Of a DNA stretch of 64,000 nt, positions 57,222 to 64,000 are shown one piece after another. Location of the stretch: assembly GCA_965203865.1 (NCBI GenBank), contig OZ241916.1:2728001-2792000 (forward strand), read 5' to 3'. This DNA comes from G965200765 sp965203865. GTDB taxonomy: Bacteria > Pseudomonadota > Gammaproteobacteria > Arenicellales > JAJDZL01. How positions within the stretch are numbered: the first letter of the stretch is position 1; each line of letters starts with the position of its first letter. Below the pieces are notes generated by a model. It did no database searches and had not been told where the DNA came from. It was given only the letters and a program-made list of their open reading frames with translations. Both the position numbers and the translations under genes were made by a program.

Positions 57222-57710
57222 TTAGCATTTTAAAATACTAGCCAATTCGCTCTCACATCGAATTAACTGGATTTTATACTTTTCACCATGAAAATTTACG
57301 GATCCATTACTGAACTTGTTTTTCTGAGCCTTGTGTAAGCTGCCGCCATAGACTGCAATCGGAAAAAATTTGGAACTTTGCCGTTTGGGCACTATTTTCA
57401 TTGCTATATCTGCACCAGCGTCAAGTTGGGACTTCATTTTGCTAGCCACCGCATTGCCCTTTTTCATCTCTATTGCTGCAACACATAGAGTTTGATTAGT
57501 GGTATCACATATAAATAGCAAATAGTCACATTTCTTTGGGTTTTCGCTTGTTGGTGCATCAGGTTTGTCCAAATCAATCAGTTTCTTTTGACTAGCCAAT
57601 CCTCTTAATGAAAGTTTGCAACCTTCCTTGTTACAACTTCTAGCCACGCATTCCCTAGAGATATCCTGACAAATGGAATCAACTAAATTAGATGAATTTG
57701 CCGACATCAT
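57222..57710 (-). CDS. Small Cys-rich protein with PD-(D/E)XK-like motif, module copy 1
   Basis: 162 residues. Four Cys at 14, 21, 26, 31 (CQDISRECVARSCNKEGC) may bind zinc. Then KKCDYLLF (D62) and CVAAIEMKKG (E81, K83) fit the D...ExK core of PD-(D/E)XK nucleases. It overlaps the ATPase stop as ATGA, so it is translated with it. The copy at 59439-59936 has the same order of motifs. I know no named family; a nuclease effector controlled by the ATPase is the inference. Confidence 0.6.
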   Translation of the reverse strand: MMSANSSNLVDSICQDISRECVARSCNKEGCKLSLRGLASQKKLIDLDKPDAPTSENPKKCDYLLFICDTTNQTLCVAAIEMKKGNAVASKMKSQLDAGADIAMKIVPKRQSSKFFPIAVYGGSLHKAQKNKFSNGSVNFHGEKYKIQLIRCESELASILKC

Positions 57711-59248
57711 TCACTGTCAGAGTGGAGAGTCGCCCATTCATTATAAAGAGACGTTGCAATACTATCGAAATCTGCTGGCAACATTCTTGTTTCTGTATTA
57801 AGAGGGAGTTCTTTAACTTTTGAACCTCTTGGACTTTGCTTGGGTTCAAACAACCAAGCTCCAACTTGATTTGGAAACAAAGTCACCTCTGCATCCGAAT
57901 TGTTTTTCTTTCCGTTAAGTTTGCTAGAGCTAGCAACAATGTTGGCAAGTTTTTCTAGTACCCATTCACTGTGCGTAGTAACAATAACTCGTACCCCTGA
58001 ATTTATCAATGCAGCTAATCGACGAGTAAATTCAACTTGCATTGCTGGATGCAGATGGGCTTCTGGTTCTTCTATAATTATCACTTCCCCAGTTTTTACT
58101 ATATATCGCAAATACAATACAACCGGTGCCAGTTCTGAAATCATTGATGATGTACTCATTGATGGTAACGCTATTTTCGTCCAGCCATCTGGCTGATAAT
58201 AAAACTCGGGGTATCCTGTCTCCGATGCTCCAATATTGATAGTACCTTTCAGAATTTCCTGTTCTATTTGGTCGCCAATACTAGTTTTGCGTGAGTATCC
58301 TCCATTGCGGTCGCCAAGTAAAACCAATCTATTCAGAAAATCAGCAACTGCTCCAGAAAGCATCGGTGCAACATATTCTGGCTGAAGACCAGCTCTCGTT
58401 GCACCTTGGAAAAGTGCCTTGACTATAACACGATGAGTATGCATCATTCCTGTTCTACCAGCAGGTAAATAGTAACACGATTCGGTTAAAGGACCAGCAA
58501 CATTGTTTTTAAAAATATTTGCCAATTGATTTACAATGAAAGCGTAATGGGTTTGATTCATCTCATCATTATTCGGTGTGAACGAGCAAGCCTTCCTGAT
58601 TTTCCTTATTTCGCGAAATTCTTGATAAGAGAGGCCAATTGACAAATTTGGATAACTAGGTACTGTAGCACGTAAACTTGCCTCTTGTTCCCCTATTGAA
58701 ATGTTGTAATTAACGGATATTGATTTGTCATCTGGTTCAATGAATTTTTTTCCAACGGACACCAGAGCTTTTCTCCCTGGTTTCTTTTGGTGACGAACCA
58801 AATCTGCCGTACGCCTTACACTGAAACATCTCCGAATTTCTAAATCCAAGTCATAACTTGCTTGATCAATATTTCTAATACAAGGCCGAATTAATTTAAA
58901 CATTTCCTTTGGTAAAAAATATTCTGAATTCTTATTTGCTACTTTCTCATTGCCACCATATTCCAACCAATCTAACAACTTTTCTAAATTATCTTTGGTG
59001 TAATAGTCCTCAGCAATTTGTCGGCGGCGGCTGAAATAATATGGAATATCACCCATACTATTTCTATTGAAGACAGTATCATTAAAAAAATGATGCAATG
59101 CATAAATTAGTGTAGCTAAATAAGACTTTCCTGTATTGCTTGGACCTACAAATACAGTTAAAGGACGTAATTCAATTTTTGCCTCGGCAATTGGCCCGAA
59201 GTCCTTTACATCAATTTCAACAGTATTTTCTGGGATGTTATTTTTCAT
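57707..59248 (-). CDS. RecF/OLD-like AAA ATPase, module copy 1
   Basis: 513 residues. Walker A GPSNTGKSYLATL (35-47), Walker B IIIEEPEAHLHPAMQVEF (about 390-407) and H-loop TTHSEW (424-429), typical of SMC/RecF-like AAA_15/AAA_21 ATPases. No TOPRIM domain is visible, unlike OLD nucleases. The first 57 residues differ from copy 2 by two substitutions (N3D, P6T); elsewhere the two are about two-thirds identical by eye. Its partner is the Cys-rich gene overlapping its stop. Confidence 0.85.
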   Translation of the reverse strand: MKNNIPENTVEIDVKDFGPIAEAKIELRPLTVFVGPSNTGKSYLATLIYALHHFFNDTVFNRNSMGDIPYYFSRRRQIAEDYYTKDNLEKLLDWLEYGGNEKVANKNSEYFLPKEMFKLIRPCIRNIDQASYDLDLEIRRCFSVRRTADLVRHQKKPGRKALVSVGKKFIEPDDKSISVNYNISIGEQEASLRATVPSYPNLSIGLSYQEFREIRKIRKACSFTPNNDEMNQTHYAFIVNQLANIFKNNVAGPLTESCYYLPAGRTGMMHTHRVIVKALFQGATRAGLQPEYVAPMLSGAVADFLNRLVLLGDRNGGYSRKTSIGDQIEQEILKGTINIGASETGYPEFYYQPDGWTKIALPSMSTSSMISELAPVVLYLRYIVKTGEVIIIEEPEAHLHPAMQVEFTRRLAALINSGVRVIVTTHSEWVLEKLANIVASSSKLNGKKNNSDAEVTLFPNQVGAWLFEPKQSPRGSKVKELPLNTETRMLPADFDSIATSLYNEWATLHSDSE

Positions 59249-59475
59249 TGGCTTGATTTGATTCTAGGGATTAAGAGTTGGATAAAAGAAAACAACCCTT
59301 CTGGAGATTTCTGCAACATAATTGAACCAATATATGCGGAAGTATCAATGTAATTGGGGTACTGAGAGTAGGTGCTATTATTATTAGACTCTTTCCATTT
59401 TAGAAAGATTTTCCGCTTTAAACTTTGACGCAATAGTTTTAATAACCGAATGCTTTTTTCAGAGGGGAACCGCAT
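59245..59475 (-). CDS. Small hypothetical ORF between the two modules
   Basis: 76 codons from ATG 59475, overlapping the 3' end of copy 2's small gene by 36 nt and the ATPase start by 4 nt (ATGA). Basic, with no motif I recognise. It may be a genuine linker gene or remnant 3' sequence of the duplicated module. Confidence 0.35.
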   Translation of the reverse strand: MRFPSEKSIRLLKLLRQSLKRKIFLKWKESNNNSTYSQYPNYIDTSAYIGSIMLQKSPEGLFSFIQLLIPRIKSSQ

Positions 59476-59936
59476 TTCAACAATACTAACTGAGGTTTCA
59501 AATCACCGAATTCAATTTTCCTTGTTCTTTTTCTTAGTTCGTTTCGCTCCACATTACGGATTCCTTGAAATGCAATTATCATGTACAAATCTACACCCTT
59601 AATTTGTGAAACAATCTGTGTAGCCAAACGTGCTCCCGCTATAAGTTGCGGAACAACTTCACTCGCAACTGCTCTGCCCTTCTTCAACTCAATTGCGGCT
59701 ACCCAAGTTACCCCTCTACTACTATCACAACAAAAAAACAGGTAATCGCATCGCTTGGATTTGTTATTAACCAAATAACAATTCCTGTCCATATCAACAA
59801 ACACGCGATCTTTAGGTAAGTCTTTCAATGTTAATCTACATCCGCTTTTGCTACATGTACCAACAACACAGCCACAAGGTTTCGAATTGCACCGATTATC
59901 AATTCTTTCTTGAATAATTTGCAAACTTGTTTGCAT
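59439..59936 (-). CDS. Small Cys-rich protein with PD-(D/E)XK-like motif, module copy 2
   Basis: 165 residues. Five Cys at 16, 21, 23, 28, 33 (CNSKPCGCVVGTCSKSGC), then KRCDYLFF (D64) and WVAAIELKKG (E83, K85). Motif spacing equals copy 1 (19-residue D-to-E gap, K two further on), which argues for function. Overall identity with copy 1 is much lower than between the ATPases. Starts 6 bp after the ATPase. Confidence 0.6.
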   Translation of the reverse strand: MQTSLQIIQERIDNRCNSKPCGCVVGTCSKSGCRLTLKDLPKDRVFVDMDRNCYLVNNKSKRCDYLFFCCDSSRGVTWVAAIELKKGRAVASEVVPQLIAGARLATQIVSQIKGVDLYMIIAFQGIRNVERNELRKRTRKIEFGDLKPQLVLLKCGSPLKKAFGY

Positions 59937-59942
59937 ATGACC

Positions 59943-61481
59943 TTATCGTGCTATAAATTTTGACCATTCATTGTAAAGGTCTGTTGCAACCTCATCCATA
60001 TCGGTAGGAAATATTCCGGATTCTTCATCCGGTTTAATTTCGCGAATAATTGAACCCCTTGGTCTTTGCTTTGGTGCGAAATACCAGGCACCTATTTGAC
60101 TTGGCAATAGCGCAATATCTGACCCATTTATTTCTTTTCTTTGACTAGTACCCACATCCGAAAAAACTACTAGATTTGCCAATTTTTCCAATATCCAGGA
60201 GCTATGTGTTGTGATAATCACCCTTACTCCAGATTGCACCAAAGCTGTCATCTGTTTCGTAAATTCAACTTCCATTGCCGGATGCAGATGGGATTCTGGT
60301 TCTTCTATAATTATCACTTCCCTCGCATTTACTATATGTCGCAAATACAATACAACCGGTGCCAGCTCTGAAATCATTGATGATGCATTGACCAATGGCA
60401 ACTTTATTTGCGACCAGTCAGCTGGCTGATAATAAAACTCAGGGTATCCTATCTCCGATGTTTCAATATCGATTGTACCTTTCAGAATTTCCTGCTCTAT
60501 TTGGTCGCTAATACTATTTTTGCGGGAATCCCTTCCATTGCGACCGCCAAGTGAAATCAATTTATCCAGAAAATCAGCCATCACTCCAGAAAGCATCGGG
60601 GCAGCATGTTCTGAGGGCAAACCTGCCCTCGCTGCACGTTGAACAAGCGAACTAACTACGACACGGTGAGCATGCATGATTCCTGTTCTATTAGCGGGTA
60701 AATAGTAACATGACCTAGCCAAGGGACCAACAACATCACTTCTAAAGATATTTGCCAATTGATTTAGAATGAAAGCGTAATAGGCTTGATTCATCTCATC
60801 ATTATTCGGTGTAAGCGAATAAGCTTTCCTGATTTTCCTGATTTCGCAAAATTTTTCACAGGAGAGGCCAGTTGACGAATTTGGATTACCAGGTACTACA
60901 GTACGTAAACCTGCCCCTTGTTTCCCTATTGAAATGTTGTAATTAACGGATGTTGATTTGCCATCTGATTTAATGAATTTTTTTCCAACAGACACCAGAG
61001 CCTTTCTCCCTGGTTTCTTTTGATAACGAATCAAATCTGCTGTGCGCCTTATACTGAAGCATCTCTGAATTTCTAAATCCAATTCACTGCTTCTTTGGTC
61101 AATATTTGTAATACAAGGCCGAATTAATTTAAATATTTCCTTTGGTAAAAAATATTCTGAATTCTTGTTTACTACTTTTTCATTTTCAACATGTTTCAAC
61201 CAATCTAACAACTTTTTTAGATTATTTTTAGTGTAATAGTTCTCGGCACTTCGCTGTCGATGTTTAAGATAATATGGAATATCACCCATACGATTTCCGT
61301 TGAAGCCAGCATCATTAAAAAAATGGTGCAACGCATAAATCAATGTAGCTAAATAAGACTTTCCTGTATTGCTTGGACCCACAAATACAGTTAAAGGCCG
61401 TAATTCAATTTTTGCCTCGGCAATTGGCCCGAAGTCCTTTACATCAATTTCAACAGTATTTTCTGTGATGTTGTCTTTCAT
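59943..61481 (-). CDS. RecF/OLD-like AAA ATPase, module copy 2
   Basis: 512 residues. Same motif set as copy 1: GPSNTGKSYLATL, IIIEEPESHLHPAMEVEF and TTHSSW. Conserved middle blocks (KKPGRKALVSVGKKF, LTPNNDEMNQ, EILKGTIDIE, SSMISELAPVVLYLR) are shared with copy 1 and are probably family-specific. First gene of the double module; it begins 19 bp after an aminotransferase gene. Confidence 0.85.
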   Translation of the reverse strand: MKDNITENTVEIDVKDFGPIAEAKIELRPLTVFVGPSNTGKSYLATLIYALHHFFNDAGFNGNRMGDIPYYLKHRQRSAENYYTKNNLKKLLDWLKHVENEKVVNKNSEYFLPKEIFKLIRPCITNIDQRSSELDLEIQRCFSIRRTADLIRYQKKPGRKALVSVGKKFIKSDGKSTSVNYNISIGKQGAGLRTVVPGNPNSSTGLSCEKFCEIRKIRKAYSLTPNNDEMNQAYYAFILNQLANIFRSDVVGPLARSCYYLPANRTGIMHAHRVVVSSLVQRAARAGLPSEHAAPMLSGVMADFLDKLISLGGRNGRDSRKNSISDQIEQEILKGTIDIETSEIGYPEFYYQPADWSQIKLPLVNASSMISELAPVVLYLRHIVNAREVIIIEEPESHLHPAMEVEFTKQMTALVQSGVRVIITTHSSWILEKLANLVVFSDVGTSQRKEINGSDIALLPSQIGAWYFAPKQRPRGSIIREIKPDEESGIFPTDMDEVATDLYNEWSKFIAR

Positions 61482-61500
61482 TGGCTTGAGTTGGCTGTGG

Positions 61501-62835
61501 TTACATTTTTGCTTCCCTTATACTTTCATCGATTGACTGAACAAGAAGCTCAACAATATCTCCAACAATAGCTTCATCAACAATATAGGGGGGAGCAATC
61601 AGTATATGATGCCCCCGATGGCCGTCAATTGTTGCATCCGCAGGATAAAGCAACAAGCCATTTCGTAGCGTAGCTCGCTTTAGCACCTGATGAAAATTTG
61701 TGGATTCATCCAACGGTTCCTTGGTTTCCTTGTCGGCGACAAACTCAATTCCTACAAACAAACCTCTTCCCCGAATATCCCCAACATTCGGATTGTCTTC
61801 CAGTCTGTCTCGAAGCAGACCTATCAGCTTGGCACCTTGATTCCTGACATTCTCAAGCAGGTTTTCTTTTTCAATCGTCTCCAAAACTGCATTTGCAGCA
61901 GAAGTCGCCAAAGTATGCCCCATGAAAGTGTGTCCGCCATGCAGTACACCTGAACCCGTCTGGGCCGCGGCATATATTTCTTCCGAGCATATCGCCGCAC
62001 CAATTGGCTGATATCCTCCCCCAAGAGCTTTTGAAATGGTCACAATATCCGGCACGACATCTTCCTGACTAAATGCAAAGAATGTACCACTACGACCTGA
62101 CCCGCACATCACTTCGTCAAGAATGAGCAGTATGTCATACTCAGTGCAAATTTCCCGAATTCGTTTGAAGTATCCACGGGTTGGTACAAGAACGCCTGCA
62201 GTTGCACCAACAATCGTTTCAGCAGTGAAAGCCATTATGTTTTCCGGGCCAACCTCAAGCAGTTTTTTCTCCAGCTCATTCGCTGCTCGCAACGAATACT
62301 GTTCTTCTGTTTCAGTATCAAGCTTGTGGCGATAGGGATAGCATGTTTCAATGTGGTGAACTGGAATAAGCATGGGGTGATACGTTTTTCTTCGCGGTTC
62401 GTGGCCGCCGATACTCAATGCCCCCATCGTATAGCCGTGATAACTTTGATTTCGAGAAATAAAATACTTTTTCTCTGTTTGACCGCGCTCAACGTAGTAC
62501 TGACGGGCCATTTTGAGAGCACTTTCAACTGCCTCCGATCCCCCCGAAACCATGCAGGAATAACCAAGCGGGTCCGGGGCTAATTCATTCAACCTTACTG
62601 CGAGACGCTCCAGTGATTCCGAAGTGAAAAATGAGGTATGTGCGAAAGATACATTTTGCGACTGCTTTCGAATGGCTTCAATTACAGCTGGATGATTATG
62701 TCCAAGACATGAAACGACAACGCTGCTACAAGCGTCAATATAACGATTGCCTTGCTGGTCGAACAAATAGCAACCTTCACCTCGGTCGACTATTGGGGGT
62801 GTATGGTGAACTGATCTGTGAAATACTCGGGTCAT
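61501..62835 (-). CDS. Class III (PLP) aminotransferase
   Basis: 444 residues. Motifs: CLGHNHPAV, GSEAVESALKMARQYY (phosphate loop), YHGYTMGAL, ILDEVMCGSGRSGTFFA (Asp for PLP) and TISKALGGGYQP (Schiff-base Lys). Family members use omega-amino acids or amines with pyruvate or 2-oxoglutarate; the substrate is not visible. No pathway neighbour suggests one. Divergent from the next gene over 280 bp that hold nothing I can assign. Confidence 0.9.
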   Translation of the reverse strand: MTRVFHRSVHHTPPIVDRGEGCYLFDQQGNRYIDACSSVVVSCLGHNHPAVIEAIRKQSQNVSFAHTSFFTSESLERLAVRLNELAPDPLGYSCMVSGGSEAVESALKMARQYYVERGQTEKKYFISRNQSYHGYTMGALSIGGHEPRRKTYHPMLIPVHHIETCYPYRHKLDTETEEQYSLRAANELEKKLLEVGPENIMAFTAETIVGATAGVLVPTRGYFKRIREICTEYDILLILDEVMCGSGRSGTFFAFSQEDVVPDIVTISKALGGGYQPIGAAICSEEIYAAAQTGSGVLHGGHTFMGHTLATSAANAVLETIEKENLLENVRNQGAKLIGLLRDRLEDNPNVGDIRGRGLFVGIEFVADKETKEPLDESTNFHQVLKRATLRNGLLLYPADATIDGHRGHHILIAPPYIVDEAIVGDIVELLVQSIDESIREAKM

Positions 62836-63115
62836 GAAGAATACCTCCTGTAACTAACACCGAATGAATGCGAAAACATGTCCTTGAGTCCCAATACAGG
62901 TTGCCAGTTCAGGCAACTGATACGACAATGGAACCAAATGCAATTTCTTGATTGGTATTTTATTTGACTCATTGGCTTCATATATTGATTTTTTGAATGA
63001 ACCTGTAATTTACTATAACTGTTGCCAACAATGGAATTTGCGTTTTCGCAAAATTATCTTTTGAAATGAAACCGAGTAAACGAATTTTGACTCCCGAAAT
63101 GGAACTGCCAATCCA

Positions 63116-63505
63116 ATGACCAAAGCATTTCCCTTGTTATTTCTATTTGTGACTGCCTGCATTCCAGTAGCTCACTCTTCGGAAACCGATGTTAGCGACT
63201 CTTCCATTGAGTCCGCATTGATGTTTTCGGATGGCTGGTTTCGCTATCGGGATGTATTGACAGCTGCTGCAAAGCAATTGATTATTTCTGAAAAGTGCAG
63301 TCTCAGCGACTTCAGATATGCGTCGGGCTGGAAAAGGTCGGACATTTACAAGGACAAGCCGGTATTTTCAATCTACTGTACAGCAGACTGGGCGGCTTTG
63401 GACAGAATCTTTTATGTCCATGCAAACACGGGCAAAGTCTTCAAAAATCCATCCCGAACACCGGATGGAAGAGAAATCTTCGTATTCCAGGCCGACTATT
63501 ACTGA
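63116..63505 (+). CDS. Secreted hypothetical protein
   Basis: 129 residues. The signal peptide is MTKAFPLLFLFVTACIPVAHS; the Cys in FVTACIP is not followed as a lipobox would be. The mature part has two Cys (EKCSLSDF, IYCTADW) that could form a disulfide, and a beta-rich end (ADWAALDRIFYVHANTGKVF). No family recognised. Periplasmic or secreted by inference. Confidence 0.65.
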   Translation: MTKAFPLLFLFVTACIPVAHSSETDVSDSSIESALMFSDGWFRYRDVLTAAAKQLIISEKCSLSDFRYASGWKRSDIYKDKPVFSIYCTADWAALDRIFYVHANTGKVFKNPSRTPDGREIFVFQADYY

Positions 63506-63849
63506 ATGATCAAGCTTGAGTCATTTTTGGCACTGCTTGCAGTAGTAGCCATTGAAGCGAAGAAATTTTCCAGTACGCTCATCCAAATCGTTTTGTTGTA
63601 TTCGACAACACTTAATAATAGTTAGGGCATATTTTTCAAAGCACAAACACGCGGAAATAGCCGCAGAATTGCTGGCAACTGTGCTTCGGAATCAACCCGG
63701 CAAACTGCAAAGTGGTATTCGGTATAGCCCTTTCAGTAAATCTCAAGGTTGAATTTAATGGTCATGAAAATTTGTTGAATGAATTTACCAAGATTTAATA
63801 GAGGAACCATATATGAGAATAACTGTAAATTTCTGAACCCTGTTTTTGC
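63506..63849. other. Region without a supported gene
   Basis: A minus-strand frame ending at 63521 without a start codon (about 58 codons, with CC and CKQC) may be the degraded end of a gene. Otherwise nothing is assignable. Confidence 0.35.
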
Positions 63850-64000
63850 CTATTGCGGTTTAGTTTTTGAAGGAGCAAGAACACTTACTAAATTATCCAA
63901 TTGTTCTTGTTGAGATTTAACTAAAATTGCTGATTTTCCGTGGAGTACTTGAATAAGTGCTCTCCTAATCCGGGTCTGGTCCCATTCTGCATCAGCCCAT
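63850..64000 (-). CDS. C-terminal end of an unknown gene, truncated by the window edge
   Basis: 49 codons remain, ending TAG at 63850: a helical, Gln- and Lys-rich tail (LVKSQQEQLDNLVSVLAP). Too short to identify. The start lies outside the window. Confidence 0.5.
   Translation of the reverse strand, partial: WADAEWDQTRIRRALIQVLHGKSAILVKSQQEQLDNLVSVLAPSKTKPQ

Noticed and set aside
63521..63694. Minus-strand frame with CC and CKQC motifs near the right edge
   Set aside because: No start codon and no recognised family; at best a gene remnant.

Overview
The window looks like a chromosomal segment of a gammaproteobacterium. The order iscA-mtaB-ndk-rlmN-hisS-yfgM-bamB-der is a variant of a cluster typical of that class, and MsbA, BamB, CcmABCD and an autotransporter barrel point to a Gram-negative envelope. 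I cannot name a genus. Composition is mosaic by eye: the two giant repeat genes and the IS are GC-rich, while the restriction and ATPase/nuclease regions are AT-rich.

Layout. 1-12.8 kb: two tandem paralogous surface-protein genes on the minus strand, made of Calx-beta repeats. The second ends in an autotransporter barrel; the first runs off the left edge. Each has one poly-G tract at its 5' end and another upstream of its promoter, which suggests phase variation. 13.3-17.3 kb: a phosphopantetheinyl transferase, a small ORF, ilvA, rpiA, trmB. 17.4-19.7 kb: ccmABCD. 19.9-27.2 kb: an accessory stretch with a cupredoxin-like protein, a DUF5678/retropepsin pair, an aldolase relic, a metallophosphoesterase with a cytochrome c, and a fic gene split by a complete IS256-family element with a 9-bp target duplication. 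27.1-28.1 kb: tRNA-Gln, rpsI, rplM.

28.4-33.5 kb: a restriction island of two units. One is a C5 methylase with a GHKL-ATPase/PD-(D/E)XK fusion; the other is an adenine methylase with a probable restriction enzyme. A 33-bp direct repeat lies on both sides of the first unit. 34.0-43.6 kb: msbA and the der-bamB-yfgM-hisS-rlmN-ndk-mtaB-iscA cluster. 43.8-49.5 kb: a FAH-family enzyme, a TauE permease, an orphan molybdenum hydroxylase large subunit, three small or hypothetical genes and galU. 49.6-55.7 kb: htpG, a glycosyltransferase-like gene, an ABC ATPase, an ADP-forming acyl-CoA synthetase and a ferredoxin.

55.8-61.5 kb: a second Fic protein and two tandem copies of a two-gene module (RecF/OLD-like ATPase plus a Cys-rich small protein with a PD-(D/E)XK-like motif). 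This module is the best candidate here for an undescribed, probably defensive, system. 61.5-64 kb: a class III aminotransferase, a secreted hypothetical protein and the end of an unknown gene.

All assignments come from reading motifs by eye. No database search was run.
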